A stretch of DNA of 64,000 nt, from contig CAKZQG010000011.1 in assembly GCA_937139605.1 (NCBI GenBank), positions 1 to 64,000 on the forward strand. The letters run 5' to 3'. This DNA comes from an uncultured bacterium. Lineage in GTDB: Bacteria > DRYD01. How positions within the stretch are numbered: the stretch's first letter is position 1; every line of letters begins with the position of its first letter. This document shows, piece after piece, positions 16,970 to 24,687 of the stretch. Made by a program: the position numbers and the translations under genes. Below the pieces are notes generated by a model. It saw nothing but the letters and a program-made list of their open reading frames with translations. It did no database searches and had not been told where the DNA came from.

Positions 16970-19501
16970 TTATTTATTTAATTCAAATCTAACTATATCA
17001 TAAAGAATAACCCTTTTACTACCAACAACAACGTACCAATCTGTTCTATTAACTCTAGGTATAGCAATACCCAAATCACCATTATCAGAAGCTATCATTT
17101 CTGTTTGAGAAAAACCAATTATTCTATTATTATCATTTGGATCAACAACACCTTCAACTGAAGCAAAATTGGCAAGATATCTTCCATACCATAACAATTT
17201 TTGATCACTTACAATAGAATTTTTAAAATCTTCATATTCAATATTTTTAAATCTTCCGCCATCCATTAACCATCTATAAATATCCCTATCAGGAATAGTT
17301 AAAGATCCTTTATAAGATATAATATTAGCTGATAATAAGTATTTTCTATTATCATTACTTATTCCATAGTTATTAAAATAGTCATCAGCATTTTTATAAT
17401 TTAAAATTACATAATTTTGGGAAATTATATTTAAAGGTTTAAGTGGGATTCTTAAATTAGGATTATTAGGATTAGAAGTGCTTCTTACAAAATTAGATAA
17501 CCTATTATCATTAGGATTATTATACCATTCATATCCTATAAATCCAGTTACCTCATTATTATCTTTCTTAAAATTAAAATCACTATCTCTAAAGTTCTGG
17601 ATAATTACATTTCCTTCTAACGCTCTAACTACTTGTTTTCTATTATCCCAATTAGTATCACTTTCAGAAGGTATAATATATTTTGCTTGGTTACTAGCTG
17701 TACCCAAGGATATTTGGCCATCATTTGGATTAAAACTCGATGGTATGTACCATGCACCTACTTCATTTATTGAATTTTGATCATAAAAATTTCTATTATT
17801 TAAGTTATCTGTATTACCAAACCTAGTAGCAACCACAGTTAAATCAAAAGGTCTAGGATCATTAGGATTATTATTATTTAAGTAATATAATCCGTTATTA
17901 TTAGAACCATTAGGCATAATAACAACATTTCCTCCATTAACATGTATAGCCGCTAATGAAACTCTTTCAGTTTTATCTAATTTATTTAAATCAATTATTA
18001 TTTCATTGTTTTGTGCCTTAGCTTTGTTGTTATCTACTTGATCTTGCCCAACTTTACCTGGTAAGTTTGAAATATTCTTAAGTAATTCTTTATAATTGAC
18101 TTTACTTTTACTATATCCTCCTACTGCAAAAATCCTTAATTTATCACCTTCAGGTACTATATAAACAGTAGCATATTTAGGGGGGTAAGAATTTACAATA
18201 GCCCTAGCGGTATCGTTAATAGGCATAAAATTATTATTATTATCAGTAGGCCATATCATTTCTATTAAACCACCAGTAGCTGGTGCTCTAGTAATTTCTC
18301 CATTACTATTAGAACCAACTAAAATAGCTTTTGTACTATCTATATTTATAGTAACTATATTAGCATTAGAATCAATTTCCTTTATTTTTTCTGTAATTTT
18401 TTGTATATCTAGATTTCCTTGGTTATTAGCTCCTGGTATTTTTCCATTATTATAAGCATTATTATTATTAACATCTTTTGTTTTATAGTTTTTAATAGAA
18501 AAATCATTTGCATTAGCTAAATTATTTTGATTAACAAAAACATTGACATATCCAGTAGCAGAACCTCCTGACACTAACCTATCAGGAGTAGTCCCATCCC
18601 AAACACCTGTTAGTCCTGAAGTATTAATAGCAGGACTATTACTAACGTTTCTAAAAGCACTACCTACATCATTGGGATTTAAATTAGGAGTGGATAAATC
18701 TCCTTTTATTTCATATCCGTTGGTTATACCAACTGATTTATCAATATTATTAACAGAACTAAGAGCAACAAAAGGGTCAGCAGCAAAAGGTACCCACATC
18801 ATCGGATGCTTTACAAATAAAGCCGTATTAGTAGAAATATTATAAGGGGTTCTTTGAACTACAGTAGCTATTGCCCTACCACTATACCTTATTTGATTAT
18901 AATTTAAATTACCAACAATATTATCAAACGTACCATTAGGTACATTATTTAATTGCGCTACAACTGTATTAATAATTATATCATAAGAAGGAACGGATAT
19001 TAGGAAATTATTAACACTTACAACATTATTATTATTGTCTCGAACTATACCAATATTTCTAGAGATATTTATTCTATTTAAAACCCATAATCCATTATTA
19101 CTCTCTCTGTAATATAAATTCATATCTCTACCAGTACTATCATTAAGTTGAATAATTATATTCTGATTATATCTACCAATCCAATATGGATTATGGGGAT
19201 CATTGCTAAGGGTTTTAAATCTATTATTAGGATTACCAGGCTCAAAAGGATCTAAATTAATATTAATATTATCTCTATCGGTATTATAAATATTTCCCAT
19301 AATTAAAGGGCTTATAACAATATCTAATGTAGTTCTAAGATATTGTGAATATAGAGAAGCTTGCCGTTCTTTTGTTTCAGATAATATCTGTTTTCTTGAT
19401 ACTGCATACATTAACGACATAAATACACTAACTATAACCAACGTAAATAAAACTATAATCAAAGCTGCTCCTTTATTTTTATTTTTTCTAAGAAATTTCA
19501 T
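16970..19501 (-). CDS. PilX-like pilus assembly protein with large exported domain
   Basis: This 843-residue protein starts with a basic segment (KFLRKNKNKGAALIIVLF) followed by one hydrophobic helix, like the PilX/GspK-type minor pilin proteins that start with K-G-A-A-L. There is no Glu5 as in true prepilins, since the helix reads GAALIIVLFTLVIVSVFMSL. The rest is a large Asn-rich, beta-rich extracellular domain without recognised motifs. GGGGGTG precedes the ATG at 19501. It is 16 bases downstream of the prepilin at 19518, so it is probably part of a minor pilin complex. The domain is far larger than PilX. Confidence 0.6.
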   Translation of the reverse strand: MKFLRKNKNKGAALIIVLFTLVIVSVFMSLMYAVSRKQILSETKERQASLYSQYLRTTLDIVISPLIMGNIYNTDRDNININLDPFEPGNPNNRFKTLSNDPHNPYWIGRYNQNIIIQLNDSTGRDMNLYYRESNNGLWVLNRINISRNIGIVRDNNNNVVSVNNFLISVPSYDIIINTVVAQLNNVPNGTFDNIVGNLNYNQIRYSGRAIATVVQRTPYNISTNTALFVKHPMMWVPFAADPFVALSSVNNIDKSVGITNGYEIKGDLSTPNLNPNDVGSAFRNVSNSPAINTSGLTGVWDGTTPDRLVSGGSATGYVNVFVNQNNLANANDFSIKNYKTKDVNNNNAYNNGKIPGANNQGNLDIQKITEKIKEIDSNANIVTINIDSTKAILVGSNSNGEITRAPATGGLIEMIWPTDNNNNFMPINDTARAIVNSYPPKYATVYIVPEGDKLRIFAVGGYSKSKVNYKELLKNISNLPGKVGQDQVDNNKAKAQNNEIIIDLNKLDKTERVSLAAIHVNGGNVVIMPNGSNNNGLYYLNNNNPNDPRPFDLTVVATRFGNTDNLNNRNFYDQNSINEVGAWYIPSSFNPNDGQISLGTASNQAKYIIPSESDTNWDNRKQVVRALEGNVIIQNFRDSDFNFKKDNNEVTGFIGYEWYNNPNDNRLSNFVRSTSNPNNPNLRIPLKPLNIISQNYVILNYKNADDYFNNYGISNDNRKYLLSANIISYKGSLTIPDRDIYRWLMDGGRFKNIEYEDFKNSIVSDQKLLWYGRYLANFASVEGVVDPNDNNRIIGFSQTEMIASDNGDLGIAIPRVNRTDWYVVVGSKRVILYDIVRFELNK

Positions 19502-19517
19502 ATAACTCACCCCCTAA

Positions 19518-20477
19518 TTATATTACTCTCTTATATTTCAGTGTAACTAAAAAAGTCTTTTTCAACTCTAAAATCCTCCTATTTCTTCTCGGATTATTTA
19601 TCCATATACTCACGTTAATTATTAAATTAATTGGATCAGTAAGTATAGCTCCATTAGGTAGATTATCCCAATATGTACCATGTAAAGAAGTTAGAATTTC
19701 AGTTGCTCCTCTGATAGGAATTCTTTGAATAATAATTTCAAATTGATATCTACCACTTCTATCATAAAAAGGTACCTCCCTAGATAAATCTAGTAAATCT
19801 TTTGATCTTAAAATATCTACAGCTAGGAAATTTTTTAAATTTAATAAATTATTGTACCTTTGTTCTTGAGAAATATAGGATTGTCCCCTTAAAGCAATAT
19901 TCAATTGATTATCTTTAAATACATAATACCATCTAATTCTCCTGCTATTTGGTTCTGCTTGATTAACTAAAGCTACTGGTAAAATTTCTCTCTGTGGATT
20001 TAGTGATCGATGAATAATTCTCCTCAAAATATTATTTTGCTCAATAGATAAAGCAGCTACCCTATTTATAGTTGTATTACCTTCAGTATCTGGGTAAATA
20101 TAAATTAAAGGATTTTGATTCAAATTAACTTCCCTTTGAAAAATATTAGGCTGAATAACACAAGTAGGGAAATAATGAGGATTAATAAAAGCTTTATTAT
20201 TATTATTATCTATATCAATACTTGATTCTATTGATTCCCAGGTATCTAAAGGAACTTCTAGATTAGAAGCATTCAATTCATCTTTAATTGTTTTTTCAAT
20301 TAAAGATAAATATTCATTCATTCTTGCTTTTTCAATGGATGCTTTATTTTGCTGAATAACAGAACTAAAAACTTGAATAAATATTAATATTATTACCAAA
20401 AATATAACAGCTGCAATTATAATTTCAACTAATGTAAAACCTTTTTTATTTTTTATTTTATTTTTAAATGAAATCAT
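19518..20477 (-). CDS. Prepilin-type protein (PilW/PulJ-like)
   Basis: A minor pilin or pseudopilin of 319 residues. The N-terminus NKKGFTLVEIIIAAVIFLVI is a canonical type III prepilin peptidase site: cleavage after the Gly, Phe+1, Glu+5, then a hydrophobic helix. The size and its position between a PilV/PulI-like and a PilX-like protein suit the PilW/PulJ role in a priming tip complex. AAGGAA precedes the ATG. The globular part is not recognised. Confidence 0.8.
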   Translation of the reverse strand: MISFKNKIKNKKGFTLVEIIIAAVIFLVIILIFIQVFSSVIQQNKASIEKARMNEYLSLIEKTIKDELNASNLEVPLDTWESIESSIDIDNNNNKAFINPHYFPTCVIQPNIFQREVNLNQNPLIYIYPDTEGNTTINRVAALSIEQNNILRRIIHRSLNPQREILPVALVNQAEPNSRRIRWYYVFKDNQLNIALRGQSYISQEQRYNNLLNLKNFLAVDILRSKDLLDLSREVPFYDRSGRYQFEIIIQRIPIRGATEILTSLHGTYWDNLPNGAILTDPINLIINVSIWINNPRRNRRILELKKTFLVTLKYKRVI

Positions 20478-20506
20478 ACTTATATTCCTTATTATTTTAT
20501 AATTTA

Positions 20507-21091
20507 CTAAAATGCTACTATTCTTGAAATTCTTATTTCTCGAAATCTCTGTAAATCCCTCGGATTATTTTGGTATAAAATTACAACATGTACCTGATAA
20601 ATACCGTTGCTTATTCTAGAAACTCCTATATAAGAATTTAATAATTGATTAGTTCCAAATCTAATTACTCTACCTTTATGTGTAAAATTATTATTTAAAG
20701 GGTCATTTATAGTATTAGCTAATCCAATCCTTAAGATATTTGCTCCTCTACTCAAAATATCATTAGCATTATAAATAATAAATCTACTATTAATAACATT
20801 AATCTGATTTCCAGCTACAAAATCAGAAATTGAATATATATTATTATTAGGATCTTCTCTTGAAATAGTTGGATCGGCAAATTTATCAGTAGGAGGAAAA
20901 GAACAAACATAATCTAATATCCCTTCTCCAATTTTAGAAATTTCACTTCTTATTTGGGCATTAAGTAGGAGTTTTTGACTCCCTAAAGCAGATAATCCTA
21001 AAATAGCTAAAATCAAAGCTAATAAATTAACCGCTATTACCACTTCTATCAAACTAAAACCTATAAAAACCTTTTTTATAACTTTCTTCAT
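20507..21091 (-). CDS. Prepilin-type protein (PilV/PulI-like)
   Basis: A 194-residue minor pilin. The leader is MKKVIKKVFIGFSLIEVVIA, with the prepilin peptidase site G/FSLIE, Glu at +5 and a hydrophobic helix. It is the first gene of the minus-strand block that continues through the PilW-like, PilX-like, HtrA, zinc-ribbon and PilT genes. GGAGGGG lies upstream of the ATG. The C-terminal beta region (GIYQVHVVILYQNNP) is typical of pseudopilins. Confidence 0.8.
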   Translation of the reverse strand: MKKVIKKVFIGFSLIEVVIAVNLLALILAILGLSALGSQKLLLNAQIRSEISKIGEGILDYVCSFPPTDKFADPTISREDPNNNIYSISDFVAGNQINVINSRFIIYNANDILSRGANILRIGLANTINDPLNNNFTHKGRVIRFGTNQLLNSYIGVSRISNGIYQVHVVILYQNNPRDLQRFREIRISRIVAF

Positions 21092-21162
21092 ATAACCAAA
21101 AACCCCTCCTATTATATTAATTATAAAAAACTTTTTTAAAATCCCTATAATCTTTTACATTT

Positions 21163-21177
21163 TTTAACATTTTTTTT
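21163..21177 (+). promoter_or_regulatory. TTTAACATTTTTTTT motif upstream of the 21240 gene
   Basis: It shares TTTAACATTTTT with the upstream regions of flgB, flgF and the genes at 27306 and 51075. It lies about 63 bases before the ATG. It is inferred to be a shared promoter or operator element. Confidence 0.3.
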
Positions 21178-21239
21178 ACAAAATTTTATTAGGGATAAAA
21201 TCCTAAAAATAAGAATAAATAAAAAGGGGTGATAAAATT

Positions 21240-21641
21240 ATGGATATAAATAATATAAATAATTTTAAAGACTTCAAAATAGGGGATAATAAATTAAAAA
21301 ATAAATTATCAGAAGGTTCAAGCATAGAAAATATTATACCTAAAAATACTACAGAAAATTTCAAAGATAATTTAGAAATAAAAGATAATATAACAATTAT
21401 TCCTGAAAGCAATTTCCAAAACGAACTAAATAATAATGAAATTCAAAATAAAGATAATAAAAATTTAAATACTTTTGAAAGCGATTTACAAACAGTACCA
21501 AAAAACTTAACTTTATTTGAAATAGAAAATGAACCTAATTTCGTAAATAAAACTCCAAAAAATAATGTAATAAAAACCTTTGGGCCAACTAATTTTCCAA
21601 ATAACCCCGAAGAAATGTTCATAAACCCTAAATACCTATAA
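21240..21641 (+). CDS. Unknown 133-residue polar protein
   Basis: Not recognised. A strong ribosome binding site (AAAAGGGGTG) precedes the ATG, which supports a real gene. The protein is very rich in Asn, Lys and Glu with no transmembrane segment, and is probably largely disordered. The last 35 residues (KTFGPTNFPNNPEEMFINP) look more ordered. Its upstream region carries the TTTAACAT motif shared with flagellar genes, so it may be co-regulated with them. It is divergent from the pilus block. Confidence 0.55.
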   Translation: MDINNINNFKDFKIGDNKLKNKLSEGSSIENIIPKNTTENFKDNLEIKDNITIIPESNFQNELNNNEIQNKDNKNLNTFESDLQTVPKNLTLFEIENEPNFVNKTPKNNVIKTFGPTNFPNNPEEMFINPKYL

Positions 21642-21970
21642 AAAATAAAATAGCTAAAAAATATTTCAATTTATATTTAAGTTAAGTATTAGTAATAAAT
21701 TAGTCAATATCAATAAAGGAAGCTAGGAGCTAATAAATTAATAAAAAAATTATGTATTACTTTTAATTAGTTTTCTTTTAGTCGTTGCTGTTATTATTTC
21801 TGATATTTTCATATACTCTAGACTCACCTGTCATAGACAAAATATCCACTAAGATCTAGGCTATTTACTCTACCCACAGGTTTAAAAAAATAAACAATTT
21901 AATCTAGTTACACGTTAAAATGAGAAACAAAAAATTTTATTCTTATTTTAATTCAATAATAATTAAAAAA
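21642..21970. other. Gene-free interval between convergent genes, possible structured RNA
   Basis: No coding region is seen. Around 21820-21885 the DNA is locally richer in G+C. ACCTGT and ACAGGT can form a 6-bp stem, and CTAGA in the interior can pair with TCTAG outside it, suggesting a compact fold of about 60-80 bases. The strand is uncertain. No match to a known RNA is recognised. Confidence 0.3.
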
Positions 21971-22708
21971 TTAATAATTTATTAAATTAATGAAGTACTT
22001 TATCAAAGGTAGCTGGTTATTAATAATTTCTTTTTGTTCTGGATGATATTGAACTGCTAAAATTGGATAATTATTATGTCTTATTATTTCAATTACTCCA
22101 TCTTTAGCAAGCGCGAGGATCTCAAAGTTATCTGCTAATTTTTTTATAGCTTGATGATGCCTTGAATTAACCAATTTTAATTCATTTACATCATTGACTA
22201 TTTCTTTCAGTTCTTCAAAAAATTTACCATAGATAACATGTCGTAATTTTCTTCTTGCATTAAAATCTTGGATTTCCGGGTAAATTTTATGAGAATTATC
22301 TATTACAATCCCTTTTACATCATATGGTAAATGCTGAAACAAAGTACCTTTAAAATAAACATTTATAACCTGTATTCCTCTACAAATCCCAAAAATTGGG
22401 ACTTTTTTATGATATTTTTCTAATAATTCCAACTCAAATTCATCTCTATTCTTATCAAATTTATATAAATCTTCTTCATATAAAACATTAGAATTATAGA
22501 ATTCAGGATAAACATCAACACCCCCACTTAAAATAATAATTACACTACCTTCTAAATCATTCACATTAGATTCTTCATAAAAAAAATACTTAGTTTCAAA
22601 ATTCTTATTAAACTTTTTATTAAATTCCTCTGTTATCAAATTAGCAAATTCCAAATATTCATGAAATACAATTTCATTAACATTTTTAGCTAAAACCAAA
22701 GATATCAT
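21971..22708 (-). CDS. Class I glutamine amidotransferase-like hydrolase (peptidase C26, PuuD-like)
   Basis: A cytoplasmic 245-residue enzyme of the gamma-glutamyl-gamma-aminobutyrate hydrolase family, or a related GATase1. GGVDVYPEFY forms the oxyanion region. The nucleophile is Cys in FGICRGIQVINVYFKG, and the His/Glu pair is in AVQYHPEQKE. The family splits gamma-glutamyl bonds of polyamine or amino-acid conjugates; the substrate here is unknown. GGGGGG precedes the ATG at 22708, and the open frame extends to a GTG at 22717. It is probably cotranscribed with the band-7-like gene upstream. Confidence 0.78.
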   Translation of the reverse strand: MISLVLAKNVNEIVFHEYLEFANLITEEFNKKFNKNFETKYFFYEESNVNDLEGSVIIILSGGVDVYPEFYNSNVLYEEDLYKFDKNRDEFELELLEKYHKKVPIFGICRGIQVINVYFKGTLFQHLPYDVKGIVIDNSHKIYPEIQDFNARRKLRHVIYGKFFEELKEIVNDVNELKLVNSRHHQAIKKLADNFEILALAKDGVIEIIRHNNYPILAVQYHPEQKEIINNQLPLIKYFINLINY

Positions 22709-22735
22709 ATAAAACACCCCCCTAATAAAAATAAA

Positions 22736-23605
22736 TTAATAAATTTTAAATATTACTTTCAAAATCTTTAATCCTAAATCCTGTAGCTGCTCATTTATTT
22801 TTTTTATTAATTCTAATTCCAAATCACCTTTTATTTTATTTATTATATCTTCATAATAAATATTACTAAACTCTTTTACAAGTATTTTATCTATAAATTG
22901 AATAAGAAAAGAAGAAAGGTCAAAATTAAGATTTTTTACAAATTTTGAAATATCAATAATCTCGAGAATAAAATTAGAATCCATATTGCATTTCTTTGAA
23001 TCTAAAGTATAATATGTACTATTTATTTTTAAATTGATATTAGATAATACTTTTTCAACAATTCCTTTAGTATCTATTATATTATTGATAACAGAGTTAT
23101 CAACTATAAATCCATTTTTGCCTAATTCAGCAACAAATATTTTATTTAAAATAGATATAACTTCTTCTTTATCATATAATAATTGATTCAAAGTAGATAA
23201 AGATATAGCTTCTTGCGCACATTCTAATAAAATTTTCTCGAGAATTTCATTTATTTCTTTATCACTTTTATTTAAAAATCTTTCAGCATACTTTAAAATA
23301 TCATCACTATAACCATGTACTTTAACACTAAAAGAAAAATCACATACAACTGGAACCCCATCCTTAGTTAAAACTTCATTAGTTTTTAAATTTATCAATC
23401 TAGATTCTAATGATATTTCAAAGGCTTGTTGAAGCATTGGTAAAACAACAGTCCCACCACCCTTTATAACTTTTCTTTCCCCAAAACCAAAAACAATCAA
23501 CGCCTTATTTATAGGAACTTTTTTATACATACTTAATAGCGTATTAATCAAAATTAGCAAAATAAGGATTAATATAATTATAGCTATTAAAACAAAAGTA
23601 CTCAT
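22736..23605 (-). CDS. SPFH/band-7 (flotillin-like) membrane protein
   Basis: A 289-residue protein with one N-terminal transmembrane helix (about residues 4-27), then KKVPINKALIVFGFGERKVIKGGGTVVLP, which is the characteristic start of flotillin/band-7 domains. ESRLINLKTNEVLTKDGVPVVCDFSFSVKV continues the SPFH fold. The C-terminal half is helical but lacks the long flotillin coiled coil. Such proteins form membrane scaffolds; no partner such as NfeD is seen nearby. Confidence 0.75.
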   Translation of the reverse strand: MSTFVLIAIIILILILLILINTLLSMYKKVPINKALIVFGFGERKVIKGGGTVVLPMLQQAFEISLESRLINLKTNEVLTKDGVPVVCDFSFSVKVHGYSDDILKYAERFLNKSDKEINEILEKILLECAQEAISLSTLNQLLYDKEEVISILNKIFVAELGKNGFIVDNSVINNIIDTKGIVEKVLSNINLKINSTYYTLDSKKCNMDSNFILEIIDISKFVKNLNFDLSSFLIQFIDKILVKEFSNIYYEDIINKIKGDLELELIKKINEQLQDLGLKILKVIFKIY

Positions 23606-23629
23606 ATTTTTTTATTATTCTTTTAATTA

Positions 23630-23818
23630 TTATGGATTATAATAGACAATTTGCTCAATAGAGTATTTTTCGGGAGGATAAGATTCTTCTAATTGAATAA
23701 TTCTATTAGCAATTATATCTGCTAAATCTTCTAAAGTACCTACTTTTTCTAACTGATATTCTTCAGAATAAATTTCATTATTAGTTTCATTATCTATTAT
23801 AACTAATTTAACTATCAT
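23630..23818 (-). CDS. Small unknown protein (62 residues)
   Basis: Not recognised. The sequence looks structured: a beta strand (VKLVIIDNETNNEIYSEEY) followed by a helix (TLEDLADIIANRIIQLEE). It has no transmembrane segment or cysteines. No clear ribosome binding site is present. It lies between rpmI and the band-7-like gene on the same strand, with gaps of about 20 bases, so it probably belongs to that operon. Confidence 0.55.
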   Translation of the reverse strand: MIVKLVIIDNETNNEIYSEEYQLEKVGTLEDLADIIANRIIQLEESYPPEKYSIEQIVYYNP

Positions 23819-23839
23819 TTAGAAAATAAAAATAAAAAA

Positions 23840-24049
23840 TTATTTAGGTAGGATATTAGATAGAGTTTTATAGGCGTATTTAGGGATTTCCACGTATAGT
23901 TTTTGTCTTCGTTTAGTAGCTTTAGATTTTTTTCTTCTTAAGTGTCCGCAACCCGTATTAGTTTGTTTATGTAAGATCTTTCCAGTAGCTGTTATTTTAA
24001 ATCTTTTAACTAATGCTCTTTTAGTTTTTAATTTAGCTTTTTTAGCCAT
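23840..24049 (-). CDS. rpmI: Ribosomal protein bL35
   Basis: This small basic protein of the large ribosomal subunit is 69 residues long, as usual. It carries KLKTKRALVKRFKITATGKI and the hallmark HLRRKKSKATKRR. GGAGGG lies before the ATG. In most bacteria rpmI sits between infC and rplT; here neither is adjacent, the neighbours being nuoJ and a small unknown gene. The infC/rplT autoregulation leader is therefore not expected here. Confidence 0.95.
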   Translation of the reverse strand: MAKKAKLKTKRALVKRFKITATGKILHKQTNTGCGHLRRKKSKATKRRQKLYVEIPKYAYKTLSNILPK

Positions 24050-24084
24050 TATATTTCCCTCCAGTTTTTGTTTATTATTTATAA

Positions 24085-24627
24085 TTATTCTTTTTTAGCT
24101 ATACTAACGGCTGCTAGTATAGCTGCTAATATTAAAATCCCTGCTAATTCAAATAATAAAAAGAATTTTCCACCGTTTATAAGATTATCTTCTTTGTATA
24201 TATTAAAAAATGCGTTAGCAAAATGTGATAAAGTTAGCTTTATATTATTAACAGTAATTTTTCCAATAGAAAAGAGATCATAAAAAATGAAAAAGAATAC
24301 TGTAAAAAACGCTAATATAAGGAAAACTGCTAAAGCGGCAGCCCAAGAATAATGAGGTTTAAAATCAATAAGTGAAGCATCTTGTAAAGATTTTATCTTA
24401 GCTGGCGAATGCATTATTGCAAATAATATTAAAATCGCAATAGCTCCAGCATAAATTATTAGCTGAACTACTGCCAAAAACTCAGCACCTAAAAGTAAAT
24501 AAACTCCACCTAAGAATATAAACGCAAAAACTAACGCAGTAGCAGCCCTAAAAATATCCCTATTAAACACAGCTACTAAACTAAAAATCCCTATCAATGT
24601 TAATAACAATAAATAAATCGTCTTCAT
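24085..24627 (-). CDS. nuoJ: NADH-quinone oxidoreductase subunit J
   Basis: NuoJ is a membrane-arm subunit of respiratory Complex I. The 180-residue protein has five hydrophobic helices. It carries the conserved third-helix region LGAEFLAVVQLIIYAGAIAILILFAIM, which includes the pi-bulge motif shared by ND6/NuoJ. No other nuo gene is adjacent, as copA lies upstream and rpmI downstream, so it is separated from the usual nuoA-N cluster or duplicated. A GGAGG lies about 30 bases before the ATG, too far for a normal ribosome binding site. Confidence 0.9.
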   Translation of the reverse strand: MKTIYLLLLTLIGIFSLVAVFNRDIFRAATALVFAFIFLGGVYLLLGAEFLAVVQLIIYAGAIAILILFAIMHSPAKIKSLQDASLIDFKPHYSWAAALAVFLILAFFTVFFFIFYDLFSIGKITVNNIKLTLSHFANAFFNIYKEDNLINGGKFFLLFELAGILILAAILAAVSIAKKE

Positions 24628-24687
24628 AATTTTATTATTATATATTTTATCTAAAAAACCTCCTAAAAAAATAAATATATTTAAAGT

